Notes under the pieces: generated by a model
The model's database searches: none
Told to the model about the DNA's origin: nothing
Seen by the model: the letters and a program-made list of their open reading frames with translations, nothing else
Translations under genes and position numbers: made by a program
Assembly: GCA_900142905.1 (NCBI GenBank)
Contig: FSRV01000001.1
Coordinates: forward strand, 3,410,001 to 3,474,000
DNA from: Burkholderia sp. GAS332
GTDB lineage: Bacteria; Pseudomonadota; Gammaproteobacteria; Burkholderiales; Burkholderiaceae
Reading direction: 5' to 3'
Length of the DNA stretch: 64,000 nucleotides
Shown here: in pieces, positions 35,176-44,328 of the stretch
Layout of the letters: each line of letters begins with the position of its first letter
Numbering within the stretch: the first letter of the stretch is position 1

Positions 35176-35949
35176 TTAACGGTTATTTTTCAAAACAAAT
35201 GAATCAACTAATTCAACAACATTTCGCTGAATTTCCATCCACCTATCCAGGTTAGCTCGTGTGTAGTATGCACTCGCCAACAACCCCAGTTTTTCGATTA
35301 AAAACCACTGTGTACAAGAATGCGCCCCGCCCGGAGCGGTCACCCCTGCCCCACAGACGATATATGTTGTTGAGCGATTGGCATCATAAAAAATATCAAT
35401 GTTATCAGTGCTGATTTTCGAATAGTCCGGTCCGATTTTTTTCTCATACACCAGCCCATTCACCAAACCTGGCTGCCGCTCAAAATGCCATCCTTGCTTG
35501 CGGCGCCAATCGCTCTCGCCACCCATCATCCGCCCGATAAATCCTGAAAACCATTGCGATGAGTCTCGTCCGATTCCGTCAATTGGCTCTCCACCAGTTA
35601 CGATCCACTCGTTGCGCTTCGCTTCGCGGCCGTTAAGTCCAGCCCAACTGGCTCGATTCGAGGAGTTCAATGGTCCGAAATCCGGAAAATGCAACAGGAG
35701 ACTAAAAGAACTGATCGGCACATCCGGTCCGGGGGCGTGGCGCCTCGGTGGATTCGCCCAAATCTCATCGCCTTGGTATTCAACCGGGAAAAATTTATAT
35801 TCCGCCGGAATCACTATTCTGACGCCGTGAATGGATCCGATACCGGGTTGGTTCAGAGCTTTCTCTTTTGAGCAGCGCGCAAGTGCGACAGTCATCAAAA
35901 ACGCAGTCAACAACAATATAAATGTTTTTTTCGGAGTTAAATTCAGCAT
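35176..35949 (-). CDS. Exported lipoprotein-like protein, paralogue 3 (lipo3)
   Basis: 257 residues, closely related to lipo1: the first 90 residues, from the signal FILLLTAFLMTVALARC to SFSLLLHFPDF, are nearly identical, and later parts differ at scattered positions (SQWFSGFIGRMMGGESDWRR; YIVCGAGVTAPGGAHSCTQW with a three-residue insertion). The gene and about 330 bases upstream form a duplicated block of about 1.1 kb shared with lipo1. Its stop is 12 bases before the RTX3 start remnant, the same spacing as lipo1-RTX1. It is intact with no RTX partner left. Confidence 0.75.
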   Translation of the reverse strand: MLNLTPKKTFILLLTAFLMTVALARCSKEKALNQPGIGSIHGVRIVIPAEYKFFPVEYQGDEIWANPPRRHAPGPDVPISSFSLLLHFPDFGPLNSSNRASWAGLNGREAKRNEWIVTGGEPIDGIGRDSSQWFSGFIGRMMGGESDWRRKQGWHFERQPGLVNGLVYEKKIGPDYSKISTDNIDIFYDANRSTTYIVCGAGVTAPGGAHSCTQWFLIEKLGLLASAYYTRANLDRWMEIQRNVVELVDSFVLKNNR

Positions 35950-36146
35950 CGATTTGAGATGGCGAGACCTAGCACGGAAAGTTGACGGCCGCGGCGCGGC
36001 AAATCATCCGTCGAAAACGGTAATAATAACGAGCACGCAGAAATTCGCCAAAATTATTGACATTCAATGACTTTGGCAAAAAAATACAGCAAGAGCAAAC
36101 ATCTATAAATATCCTACACAGCCCCACGCAAGAAAGCAAAATGAAA

Positions 36147-36174
36147 TTATGCGAATTTAACAAAATTTACATAA
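36147..36174. promoter_or_regulatory. Inverted repeat in the lipo3 upstream region
   Basis: TTATGCGAATTT-AACA-AAATTTACATAA, arms matching at 10 of 12 positions, at the same relative place as the one before lipo1. One base differs in the left arm. It may be a regulator site or simply part of the duplicated block. Confidence 0.35.
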
Positions 36175-36262
36175 AAACTAATCTGCATCGCATCGCCACA
36201 CTGATTTTAAGAGTTTTCTGAATTTATTCTTATTTTTCAAAGAAAAAATAGGACAACAGCAA

Positions 36263-36295
36263 ATGGCAGACATGACACAACTAGATCACCCTTGA
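36263..36295 (+). pseudogene. Truncated divergent gene start (MADMTQ...), copy 2
   Basis: Second copy of the cut-off divergent start: MADMTQLDHP and stop. Identity with 31772 onward ends right after the sixth codon, marking the boundary of the duplicated block at about 36280. Confidence 0.4.
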
Positions 36296-36439
36296 TTAAG
36301 AATCAGGATTAATGTTCACCGAGATTCTCGCCGACGGAGAATTGGCGCTGATTTCCGACAGTCCTCGTAACCGCGTCACTGCTCGGAATATCGGTACCGA
36401 CGCACCCTTGCACACGCGCAGAGCCGCTCACTCTCTAAA

Positions 36440-36598
36440 AGGGAGTGAGCCCGTGCCGCAAACCTTGTTGCCGTTTTCAAGCGTGCGGATCGTGCCGTCC
36501 TTGTTTAGGTCGAACTCGCGGAGCGCATCGAAGCCGTTCACGGCAAACGTACCGTTTGCGGGCAGTGTGAAGTTGCTGAACAGTTCCCCGCCGCTAGC
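36440..36598 (-). pseudogene. RTX gene fragment with internal deletion
   Basis: Encodes GGELFSNFTLPANGTFAVNG, FDALREFDLNKDG and then directly TIRTLENGNKVCGTGS. These match RTX1 residues 323-354 and 401-417; the stretch between is lost through recombination at the shared word KDG. Just beyond lies a GCTCACTC/GAGTGAGC hairpin (36424-36448) that may mark a junction. The fragment abuts the end of the membrane-protein gene at 36594. Confidence 0.8.
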
Positions 36599-37751
36599 GC
36601 GCCGAACAGCGCTCCAACGTCCGCCGGTCTTTCCCACCCCACACGCCCGCTTCACGATCCAACTGCGTCACGGCAACCACTCGCACGCCGAACGCATTCA
36701 CTCTCTCGTCCAGCAAAAGCCCCTGCCCCACCTCCCACCTGCGCGCGTCATTCGCCGCACAGAATCTGGAGAGCCGGCCAAGTCGTGGTTCAATGAAATA
36801 CAGCGGCACGTCGCATGTCTTGGTCGACGGACCAACCTGAGAAATGACCGTTCGCGACGTGCGCGGCTGCATGGGTGTCGAGCGAAGTTCCACCAGATTG
36901 GCAAAGTGAAAAACCGTTGCGCTAATAGCGAACACCGCCAGCAGCATCACGACACTCTGAACGGCACGATCATTCACTGTCACCATCACGCTTCGATCAA
37001 GCCACCGAACCCACAAACGCCTGGCGGACAACACGAACAATAGAGACGTTAGCGCCGCAGTAAAAATAAGGGCGAACGTGCCCATATGCACTGGATGGAA
37101 TATCTGGTGGTCTGCCCATTGCTTCGAAAGCGACACGAAAACGACCGTCGCGCACATCACGGCCAGCGCGCGGGCAAGGTACATATCACTGTCGGCCTTC
37201 AAGGCCAGCGGTCCGGATTGCCCCAACCAGGCTTCCAAGCTCTGCACGACGTATCGGGCGCGCAGTTCGTTTCTCGACTTGAAAAGGGTCACGCGCGTGC
37301 CACCAGCCGCGACCAGCACCACGCGCGACTTCACCCGAAGCGGTCCCCGGTACACGAAGAATCCATCATCGCTCGCCGGCCCGATGAGGTGTGCCGTAGG
37401 CAGCGTTCGGAAGCGCACGCGTCGGAACCCGCACCGCACCCTTCCCGCCCGGTCGATCCGGATCGGTGCACGCTTGAAACCCGTTGTGAAAAATCGATGT
37501 GCGATTGCCGCCAACAAGCAGCACGCCAATGGCGGCCAGCCCCACCAATTGTCGAATGCGATTCTGAGCCGGAAGGCGGCAAATAGCGTCAGCGCAAGGA
37601 ACGCCGTAAGGAAGACCAGCCCGACACTGACCGCAATATGCGCGGCGCGACGTCCGCGTGAAAAATGAATCTCGAATAGGTCATCCGAGGCGATGCAGGT
37701 GATTGCGTCGGCAACGACGTGCGGGTTGGCAGAGACAGCCATGGATACCAT
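36594..37751 (-). CDS. Unknown multi-pass membrane protein
   Basis: 385 residues (ATG 37751; the Met at 37742 is equally possible). Predicted membrane segments: about 38-62 (AHIAVSVGLVFLTAFLALTL), 72-86, 198-214 (ALAVMCATVVFVSLSKQW), 222-243 and 265-285 (SVVMLLAVFAISATVFHFAN). The soluble part between helices 2 and 3 has GPLRVKSRVVLVAAGGTRVT. The C-terminus has DVPLYFIEPRLGRLSRFCAA. Family not recognised. The final residues (TLERCSAR) and stop fall at the junction with the RTX fragment, so the native C-terminus may have been replaced. Composition is that of the host chromosome, so this probably marks the edge of the RTX island. Confidence 0.6.
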   Translation of the reverse strand: MVSMAVSANPHVVADAITCIASDDLFEIHFSRGRRAAHIAVSVGLVFLTAFLALTLFAAFRLRIAFDNWWGWPPLACCLLAAIAHRFFTTGFKRAPIRIDRAGRVRCGFRRVRFRTLPTAHLIGPASDDGFFVYRGPLRVKSRVVLVAAGGTRVTLFKSRNELRARYVVQSLEAWLGQSGPLALKADSDMYLARALAVMCATVVFVSLSKQWADHQIFHPVHMGTFALIFTAALTSLLFVLSARRLWVRWLDRSVMVTVNDRAVQSVVMLLAVFAISATVFHFANLVELRSTPMQPRTSRTVISQVGPSTKTCDVPLYFIEPRLGRLSRFCAANDARRWEVGQGLLLDERVNAFGVRVVAVTQLDREAGVWGGKDRRTLERCSAR

Positions 37752-37920
37752 AGAAGGATCAAGTGAGCATGAACGCTCCCTTTCATATCGAAAGGAAATC
37801 GACCCCGAATCTATCGCACCCGCACGGGAACGCGCTATCAGCTAGCGCCGATCGTCTTGTAGGAATTCAAGCAGTGAACAACGTCAGGTTTGAAAATCAA
37901 CAACCCTCAACCCTGCCCCC

Positions 37921-39303
37921 TCAATCCTCAATCCGCTCCAACCCCTCCGCACTCCGATCCGCGACGCCCGCCCAAGCGCCAGCCGCCAACCCAAGCAGCG
38001 CGATCTCTTCCACCGTCAACGGCTGCAAGCGCGCACAAAGGGTGTTGATCTCATCCCACGCCGCGCGTTCCAGCGCTTCAACGACCGTCAGCAGCAAGCC
38101 CAACACGCCCTGCCGGTGCAAGATGCCCGCCTGAATCGGCCGCGACAGCGTCAGCACATTCAACGTGCTTTCGAGCGAACCACCGAACACCGCATCGACA
38201 AACGAAAACACGCCGGTCAGAAACGCCGCATCGGCTTCGTCGCGCCCGGCTTCCGGCAAACGTTCGATTGCCAGTTCCATGAAACGCGCCCGGGTCGCCG
38301 CCAGTTGCAGCAAGGGATCGTCTTCCAGCGCGACCTTGCGGCCGTCCGCATAGAGCAGCAGTTGCGTCCAGCGGGCAATCCGATTGGTACCGGTTGCGTT
38401 AATCGCTTCGCGTAGCGTACTGACCTTATGGCCGACGGCTAAGCCGCTCGAATTCGCGAGCTTCATCAGATGCATCACCAGCACCGGATTAAGCTTCAGT
38501 TCCGCTTCGAGTTGCGCGACGGTCGGCTCGCCCGCCAGCAATTGCAGCAGGTTCAGCAAGGCATGGCGCGGCGCGCTGACATGCCGCGTCATCGAAGTCT
38601 GCGGACGCGCGAAGAAGTAGCCCTGAAAGCGATCGAAGCCAAGTTCATGCGCCATTTCGAAATCGGCCTGGGCATCGATACCCAGCGCGATCAACAGCTT
38701 GCCTGCGGACTTGAGCACGCTCGTCAGCTTGGGCAACAACGCACGAGACGCACGCGTGAAATCGATCTTGACGACCTCCGCATACGGCAGCAGTTTGGCG
38801 AAGGTTTCGTTGGGCTGCGTCACCTCGTCGAGCACGAAGCGATAGCGCCGGCCGTGCAACTGAACGATCCGTGCGACCAGCGCGTCGTCGACTTCGATCG
38901 ATGGTGACAGTTCGAACATGAAACGCTCAGCCGGCAAATGCTGGATCGAGTCGTCGAACAGCATCTCGCGGCTTACGTCGACGTAAGCTGGATGCCCGGT
39001 GAGCGCGCCGCGTACGTTGCTCTGGCTCAGGCCACGAATAATGGCTCGCACCACCCGTTGCGCGGGATCTGGCGCGCGGCCCGGCAAGGCGTCGGCATCC
39101 GCCGTCGACTCAGGAGCATGCCCCGCGGCCGAGGCCGTGTCAGGTTCGGCGCCCGCAGGCAAATCCGGCGCGCGCACCTTGATCTCATAGCCGCACAACA
39201 TGCCGTCCCGATTCAGAATCGGCTGACGCGCGAAGCTGGCATTCAGTTGCGCATCGTCCGCAGCACCCGTCTGGCTCGGATTCTCGATTGCGATGGTGGT
39301 CAT
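37921..39303 (-). CDS. EAL-HDOD signalling protein, second paralogue
   Basis: About 460 residues from the ATG at 39303, which follows GGGGGAG, a strong ribosome site; an upstream in-frame start at 39372 is rejected. The EAL-like part (about 20-240) begins ASFARQPILNRDGMLCGYEI; the EAL motif is absent (GYEIKVR) and a variable Ala/Pro-rich insert follows. The HDOD part (about 245-440) has PVLVMHLMKLANSSGLAVG and TLREAINATGTNRIARWTQL, closely matching the protein at 16508. As there, catalysis is unlikely and a signalling-adaptor role is expected. It stands alone between an unknown membrane gene and acetoacetate decarboxylase. Confidence 0.86.
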   Translation of the reverse strand: MTTIAIENPSQTGAADDAQLNASFARQPILNRDGMLCGYEIKVRAPDLPAGAEPDTASAAGHAPESTADADALPGRAPDPAQRVVRAIIRGLSQSNVRGALTGHPAYVDVSREMLFDDSIQHLPAERFMFELSPSIEVDDALVARIVQLHGRRYRFVLDEVTQPNETFAKLLPYAEVVKIDFTRASRALLPKLTSVLKSAGKLLIALGIDAQADFEMAHELGFDRFQGYFFARPQTSMTRHVSAPRHALLNLLQLLAGEPTVAQLEAELKLNPVLVMHLMKLANSSGLAVGHKVSTLREAINATGTNRIARWTQLLLYADGRKVALEDDPLLQLAATRARFMELAIERLPEAGRDEADAAFLTGVFSFVDAVFGGSLESTLNVLTLSRPIQAGILHRQGVLGLLLTVVEALERAAWDEINTLCARLQPLTVEEIALLGLAAGAWAGVADRSAEGLERIED

Positions 39304-39569
39304 TCTGCTCCCCCGCTTAGCGCCGCCCTGGCGCTTCCCGCTGTATTTTGGTTTTCGCTGCACCAATAGCAAGCGTCCAGGGCCCTGAGGCCCGTGGCGC
39401 CTGCGATGCGCCCGGCGATTTTAGCGCAGGCCGCAGCGTGCGGACATGTCAACGCCGCAATATCTCGAAATAATTGGTTACCCGTCTCGCTGAAGACAAG
39501 GAAAGAATCGACGATACTTGTGCAGTGCAAAAGCGTTCCACCACCGACCTTTAACCACCAAGGAAAATC

Positions 39570-40328
39570 ATGGACGTCAAAAGCGTGCTGTCAAATGCCT
39601 TCGCGATGCCGATCACGAGCCCGGCGTTTCCGATGGGCCCGTATCGTTTCATCAACCGGGAATTCCTGATCATCACCTACCGCACCGATCCGGACAAACT
39701 GCGCGCCGTGGTACCCGAGCCGCTGCAGATCGGCGAGCCGCTCGTGCATTACGAATTCATTCGCATGCCGGATTCGACCGGCTTCGGCGACTACACGGAA
39801 AGCGGTCAGGTAATCCCGGTGTCGTACAACGGCGTCGCGGGCGGCTACACGCTGGCCATGTATCTGGACGACCATCCGCCGATCGCCGGCGGCCGCGAAC
39901 TGTGGGGTTTTCCGAAGAAGCTCGCCAAGCCGGTGCTCGAAGTGCACACGGACACACTCGTCGGCACGCTCGATTACGGCCCAGTGCGTATCGCCACCGG
40001 CACGATGGGCTACAAGCATCGGCAACTGGATCTCGCGCAGCAGCAGAAACGCCTGGAAACGCCGAACTTTTTGCTCAAGGTCATTCCGCACGTGGACGGC
40101 ACGCCGCGGATTTGCGAACTGGTGCGCTACTACCTGCAAGACATCACGCTTAAAGGTGCATGGACGGGTCCCGCCTCGCTCGAACTGGCACACCATGCGC
40201 TAGCGCCGGTCGCGGAATTGCCAGTGCTCGAAATCGTCGAGGCACGGCATCTGATGGCCGATCTGACGCTCGGGCTCGGTGAGGTCGTGTTCGATTATCT
40301 CGACCAACCTAAAGCTAACGCTCGCTAA
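39570..40328 (+). CDS. adc: Acetoacetate decarboxylase
   Basis: Converts acetoacetate to acetone and CO2 through a Schiff base. The 252-residue product is of normal length. The catalytic lysine lies in [16 protein letters not shown] and the active-site pocket in [18 protein letters not shown] and [13 protein letters not shown]. The ATG at 39570 has AAGGAAA just upstream. The gene stands alone with a bidirectional terminator behind it. In Burkholderiaceae the enzyme is linked to ketone-body or polyhydroxybutyrate turnover; nothing nearby fixes its role. Confidence 0.93.
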   Translation: MDVKSVLSNAFAMPITSPAFPMGPYRFINREFLIITYRTDPDKLRAVVPEPLQIGEPLVHYEFIRMPDSTGFGDYTESGQVIPVSYNGVAGGYTLAMYLDDHPPIAGGRELWGFPKKLAKPVLEVHTDTLVGTLDYGPVRIATGTMGYKHRQLDLAQQQKRLETPNFLLKVIPHVDGTPRICELVRYYLQDITLKGAWTGPASLELAHHALAPVAELPVLEIVEARHLMADLTLGLGEVVFDYLDQPKANAR

Positions 40329-40427
40329 TCGACTGTCGCGGTGCAGCGTGCGTGACGTGCACGAAACGCATAAAGCAATGCGCCAGACACACGTCGGTCA
40401 GACGACGCTTCAAGCGCCGCCCCAAAA

Positions 40428-40457
40428 TGGAAACGGCCGCATCAGCGGCCGTTTCCA
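40428..40457. terminator. Bidirectional terminator between adc and the binding-protein gene
   Basis: Perfect 13-bp stem TGGAAACGGCCGC / GCGGCCGTTTCCA with an ATCA loop, between two convergent genes. The minus-strand side is followed by a short T-run (ATTTTGG). Confidence 0.8.
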
Positions 40458-40492
40458 TCAAGCAAAACCAATCAGGCAGAACACACAACGCC

Positions 40493-41287
40493 TTACTTCA
40501 ACACGACCTTCACGTTGAAGTACTTCGCGGCGAAGCGGTCGATCGTGCCGTCGGCCTTCAGTTCCTTGAGCGCCTGGTTCAAGGCGTCCTTCAACGCCTT
40601 GTCGCCCTTGCGGATACCGAAGCCCACGCCCGCGCCGAGCAGCTTCTCGTCGGTCACAGCCGGACCGGCGAATTCGAAGCCTGCGCCTTGCGGCTTCGTC
40701 AAAAAGCCCTTCGATGCTGCTTCCGCATCCTGGAACGCGGCGTCCAGACGGCCCGATGCGAGGTCGGCATAGATCTGGTCCTGCGTCTGATACGGCACGA
40801 CGTCGACGCCGGCCGGCGCCCAGCGCGCCTTCGCATAGGTTTCCTGAATCGTGCCTTGCAGCACGCCGACGTGCTTACCCTTGAGCGAGGCCGGCGTAGG
40901 CAGCAGACCGCTGCCCTTCTTCGCGATCATCTGATTCGGGATCGTGTAGATCGGATCGGTGAAATCGATGGCCTCGCGGCGCTGTTCCGTGATCGTCATA
41001 TCCGAGTTGATCGCGTTGAACTTGCGCGCTTCCAATGCCGGAATCAGGCCGTCAAACGAATTCTCGACCCACACGCATTTCGCCTTCAGCTTTGCGCACA
41101 CGGCATTGCCGATGTCGATGTCGAAACCTTGCAGCTCGCCCGACGGCGACTTCGATTCGAACGGCGCATATGACGCCTCGACACCGAAGCGCACTTCCTT
41201 GATATCTGCCGCCGACGCGGATCCTGCCGTTACCGTTGCCGTCGCGAACAGCGCGAGCGCGGCCATGTTTCGCCAATTCATCTTCAT
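40493..41287 (-). CDS. Lysine/arginine/ornithine-type periplasmic binding protein
   Basis: Polar amino-acid ABC importer receptor (ArgT/HisJ/AotJ family), 264 residues from the ATG at 41287 with AGGAA before it. Signal peptide to SASA (MAALALFATATVTAGSASA), then IKEVRFGVEASYAPFESKSP, LQGFDIDIGNAVCAKLKAKC, NSDMTITEQRREAIDFTDPI and KGKHVGVLQGTIQETYAKAR, all standard for the family. It is the probable receptor for the QMP components at 51.8-54.1 kb, which lack one beside them. In Pseudomonas aeruginosa the equivalent aotJ heads the transporter operon; here it lies about 2 kb beyond the aru genes. Confidence 0.9.
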   Translation of the reverse strand: MKMNWRNMAALALFATATVTAGSASAADIKEVRFGVEASYAPFESKSPSGELQGFDIDIGNAVCAKLKAKCVWVENSFDGLIPALEARKFNAINSDMTITEQRREAIDFTDPIYTIPNQMIAKKGSGLLPTPASLKGKHVGVLQGTIQETYAKARWAPAGVDVVPYQTQDQIYADLASGRLDAAFQDAEAASKGFLTKPQGAGFEFAGPAVTDEKLLGAGVGFGIRKGDKALKDALNQALKELKADGTIDRFAAKYFNVKVVLK

Positions 41288-41544
41288 TACGGGTGTTCCT
41301 CTACGGTATTGAATAAGACGGAGCCGAATCCGGGCCAGCATAATTGCGGCGCCAAAAATACGATTCAAACTCGTGCGGCCGGTGTGGTGCAGCGCAACAG
41401 CCGCGAGGGCGCGATTGTACAGGCTTCGAATCGCGGCCCTGTGGGCGCCCGTTTGTCCGGCTCGTTTGGTGAACCGGGTCACGCGCGCTCAAAGGTGCAA
41501 CTTTGTGTCGCGCTCAGGCAAGCCGGCGCGCGGTCTAGCGGACG

Positions 41545-42453
41545 TTAGAGCGCGCCGTCGCCGGCCGCGAAATCGCTGCCGAGCCGCTGCGACAGATGCG
41601 TGTAGACCGCCGCGACATGCGGCAGATGACGCGACTCCGGATGCGCCAGCACCCAGACCTGCGATTCGGCTTCGTCCAGCGGCGGGGTTAATTGCACGAG
41701 ATCGTCGCGGCCGCGCGCGAGGAAAGTCGGCAAGATGCCGACGCCGAAACCGCGCGCCACCAACTCGAATACCGCCATCACGCTATTGGTCTTGTATCGC
41801 GGCTCGACCGTCGGGCAATGGCGCTTGCGCCACAGAACCGAAGGATGATCGCCGAGCGAACTGTCCGGCGCCGCCCAATCGCAGCGCGACAGCGCATCGG
41901 CATCGCTCGCCTGGATACCGCTCCCCTTCGCGGCAAACACGGCGATGCGCAGCGGGCCCACATGTTTGCCGACCAGATGATCCGGAGCACGGCGCGTGGC
42001 GCGCACTGCGATATCGGCATCGCGCTTGGTCAGGCTCGCGAGGCTGTTGGTGGCGGTCAATTCGAACGACAACGCCGGATGCAGTGCCGCGAAATCATGC
42101 AGCACGGGCAGCAAGAGGCCGTAGAGGACGGTATCGGTGGTCGTCACGTGAACACTGCCGCTGACGCGGTCGCTACTCGCCTGTACGGTAGAGCGCGCCG
42201 CCGCCAACTCGCTTTCGATGCGCTCGGCGTGGCGCGCGAGTTGCGCGCCGAGCGGGGTCGCGCGATAACCGCTGCGCGAACGCTCGAACAAACGCTGCCC
42301 GAGCCCGCGTTCGATCCGCTGCACGGAGCGAAAAATCGTCGAGGCGCCGATACCCAGGCGCTGCGCGGGCTCCGCCAGCGTGCCGGCGCGCACCAGCGCA
42401 AGAATGGTCTGGGTATCCGCTGAAGTCAGTTCGTATTGCGTTTTTGCACGCAT
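41545..42453 (-). CDS. LysR-family transcriptional regulator
   Basis: About 302 residues from the ATG at 42453. The helix-turn-helix (ILALVRAGTLAEPAQRLGIG, STIFRSVQRIERGLGQRLFE) is followed by a LysR substrate-binding domain (SGSVHVTTTDTVLYGLLLPV, FGVGILPTFLARG). The first helix (TSADTQTILALVRAGTLAEP) is less typical than in most LysR proteins. Upstream in-frame sequence to 42684 overlaps the GST promoter and is excluded. It is divergent from the GST gene with 126 bases between starts, so that gene is the probable target. Confidence 0.87.
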   Translation of the reverse strand: MRAKTQYELTSADTQTILALVRAGTLAEPAQRLGIGASTIFRSVQRIERGLGQRLFERSRSGYRATPLGAQLARHAERIESELAAARSTVQASSDRVSGSVHVTTTDTVLYGLLLPVLHDFAALHPALSFELTATNSLASLTKRDADIAVRATRRAPDHLVGKHVGPLRIAVFAAKGSGIQASDADALSRCDWAAPDSSLGDHPSVLWRKRHCPTVEPRYKTNSVMAVFELVARGFGVGILPTFLARGRDDLVQLTPPLDEAESQVWVLAHPESRHLPHVAAVYTHLSQRLGSDFAAGDGAL

Positions 42454-42579
42454 GGTTTGGCAAGCCGCCTGTTTATTCTGAATGCGATCCGGGCTACTTT
42501 TACCACATCGACTTGTCGGCCGACGAGCCTTGCCACCGGCACCTGCCGGGACTTCACTCTCGTTTATAGCGGTGACACC

Positions 42580-43209
42580 ATGAAACTCTATTATTCGCCG
42601 GGCGCCTGCTCGCTGGCCGTTCACATTGCACTGCGCGAAGCCGGGCTCGACTTCGAAACCGTCAAGGTCAATCTGCAAACGCACAAGCTCGCCAACGGCG
42701 ACGATTACTACGCGATCTCGCCGCGCGGCTACGTGCCGCTCGTCGAATTCGCCGACGGCTCACGCCACACCGAAGGCGCCGCGCTGCTGCAGTACCTCGC
42801 CGATCTGGCGCCGGAGCGCGCGCTGTTACCGCCCGCCGGAACGCCGCAACGGCTCGAAGCGGTCGCATGGCTCACCTATATCAGTACGGAATTGCACAAG
42901 ACCTTCAGCCCGTGGCTCTGGCATCAGGAGACAGCCGAATCGACGAAGCTCGAATGCCGCACGAAACTCGCCACGCGCTTCAGCGAACTCGAGGACGTGC
43001 TCACATCGCGTGACTATCTCGGCGGACGGTACTCAGTCGCCGATGCGTACGCGTTCACGGTGTTGAGTTGGGCGCGGATGCTGTCGGTGGATCTGAGCCC
43101 GTATCCGAACCTCGGCGCGTATCTGGCGCGCGTGGCAGCACGGCCGAAGGTGCGTGAGGCGATGGTGGCGGAAGGACTGATTAGAGAGAACGCGGCGCAA
43201 GTAGCGTAA
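42580..43209 (+). CDS. Glutathione S-transferase (beta-class-like)
   Basis: 209 residues. The thioredoxin-fold N-terminus starts MKLYYSPGACSLAVHIALRE; Cys10 in SPGACS is the beta-class active-site cysteine. NLQTHKLANGDDYYAISPRG and TEGAALLQYLADLAPE are glutathione-site segments, and the C-terminal helical domain has the GGRYSVADAYAFTVLSWARM N-capping signature. The frame runs upstream to 42436, overlapping the divergent LysR gene, so the ATG at 42580 is used. Role is likely detoxification or stress protection. Confidence 0.9.
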   Translation: MKLYYSPGACSLAVHIALREAGLDFETVKVNLQTHKLANGDDYYAISPRGYVPLVEFADGSRHTEGAALLQYLADLAPERALLPPAGTPQRLEAVAWLTYISTELHKTFSPWLWHQETAESTKLECRTKLATRFSELEDVLTSRDYLGGRYSVADAYAFTVLSWARMLSVDLSPYPNLGAYLARVAARPKVREAMVAEGLIRENAAQVA

Positions 43210-43269
43210 GCGTAGGGTATGACACGTTGCGCGCAAAGGCGCGCAACGTTCTGCTCTGCGACGACACGC

Positions 43270-44328
43270 CTAAACGAGGCTCGACAGCGTGTCCTGCGTC
43301 GTCTCGACCACCAGCAAACCAGCGCGCAAGCCAGGCTTGACCGTTGCGTTCGGAAACACGAGGCGCTCCTCATCGTGACCCACGGTGTAGCGATAGTCGC
43401 CGTCGCGTGCGAGCACGGTGTCCTTCACGAAGGGCGTGAAATTCGGCACATCTGCGGCAACCAGCAATTCGAATGCGTCGCTTTGCTTGGTGAGCTGGTC
43501 GATCACAGTGAACACGCGCGGCATTGCCGCAGGCACATCGCCGTTCTTTGTACCGGCCAGCAGATGGCGCAGCGCGACGTCCGCGCCGGCAAAACGCGTC
43601 AGATCGTTCTGACCGAACGGGCGCACCTTGCCGAGTTCGAGGGTACACGCTTCGGCGTCACATGCCTGTGCGGTGAAGTGCGAGTACGTGTTGCCCTTGG
43701 TGGTGTGCAGCAGGACCGCGCTAATGCGCGCTTCGCCGAGCCACTCGAACATTGCACGCGAAAACGGCTTGCCGGTATGCGGCAACAAGGCGAATTGCTC
43801 GAAAGTCGAGGGGCGGATCGCCGTATGCATGTCGACATGCCAACGGGCGCCGGGCTCTTGCGACGCAGCGGCGAAGAACAACATTGCCGCACGCTCCAAC
43901 GCCGCCGCACGTGGCGCTTCGTGGCTGTGAGGCACTTGCGTATGACGGCCGCTGAAGAGGCGGTTCAGATCGTCGTCGCGATATCGGCACGCGTCGCGCA
44001 TGGCGTCGACGTTGCCAAGAATCACCAGCAAGCGGCACGTCAGCGCGGCATCGCCTTGCGCGATATCGCGCACGAGATACGACAGCAGTTCAATTGGCGC
44101 GGTTTCATCGCCATGCACGCCGGCAGAGACGAGCACACTGCGGGTGCCTTCATCCGGCACCGCGGGTTCCATGAGCAGCACACCATCATCGAGCCAAGAC
44201 CAACGCACGCCGCTGTTGGCACACACCCCTTGCGTTTCCTGCGCGCCAGGCCGCGTCCCCGCCAGGGTGTACGCGAGGAAATCGTCGAGCATCGAAACCG
44301 GCATGCTGTGCTCAGCGCTGGAAGTCAT
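43270..44328 (-). CDS. astE: Succinylglutamate desuccinylase
   Basis: Last step of the arginine succinyltransferase (AST) pathway: N-succinylglutamate to glutamate plus succinate. 352 residues of the zinc carboxypeptidase-like family. Zinc-binding His and Glu are in [15 protein letters not shown], the third ligand in [12 protein letters not shown], and the arginine of the substrate site in [13 protein letters not shown]. The start overlaps the astB end by 17 bases, so the two are translationally coupled at the end of the aru operon. Confidence 0.94.
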   Translation of the reverse strand: MTSSAEHSMPVSMLDDFLAYTLAGTRPGAQETQGVCANSGVRWSWLDDGVLLMEPAVPDEGTRSVLVSAGVHGDETAPIELLSYLVRDIAQGDAALTCRLLVILGNVDAMRDACRYRDDDLNRLFSGRHTQVPHSHEAPRAAALERAAMLFFAAASQEPGARWHVDMHTAIRPSTFEQFALLPHTGKPFSRAMFEWLGEARISAVLLHTTKGNTYSHFTAQACDAEACTLELGKVRPFGQNDLTRFAGADVALRHLLAGTKNGDVPAAMPRVFTVIDQLTKQSDAFELLVAADVPNFTPFVKDTVLARDGDYRYTVGHDEERLVFPNATVKPGLRAGLLVVETTQDTLSSLV

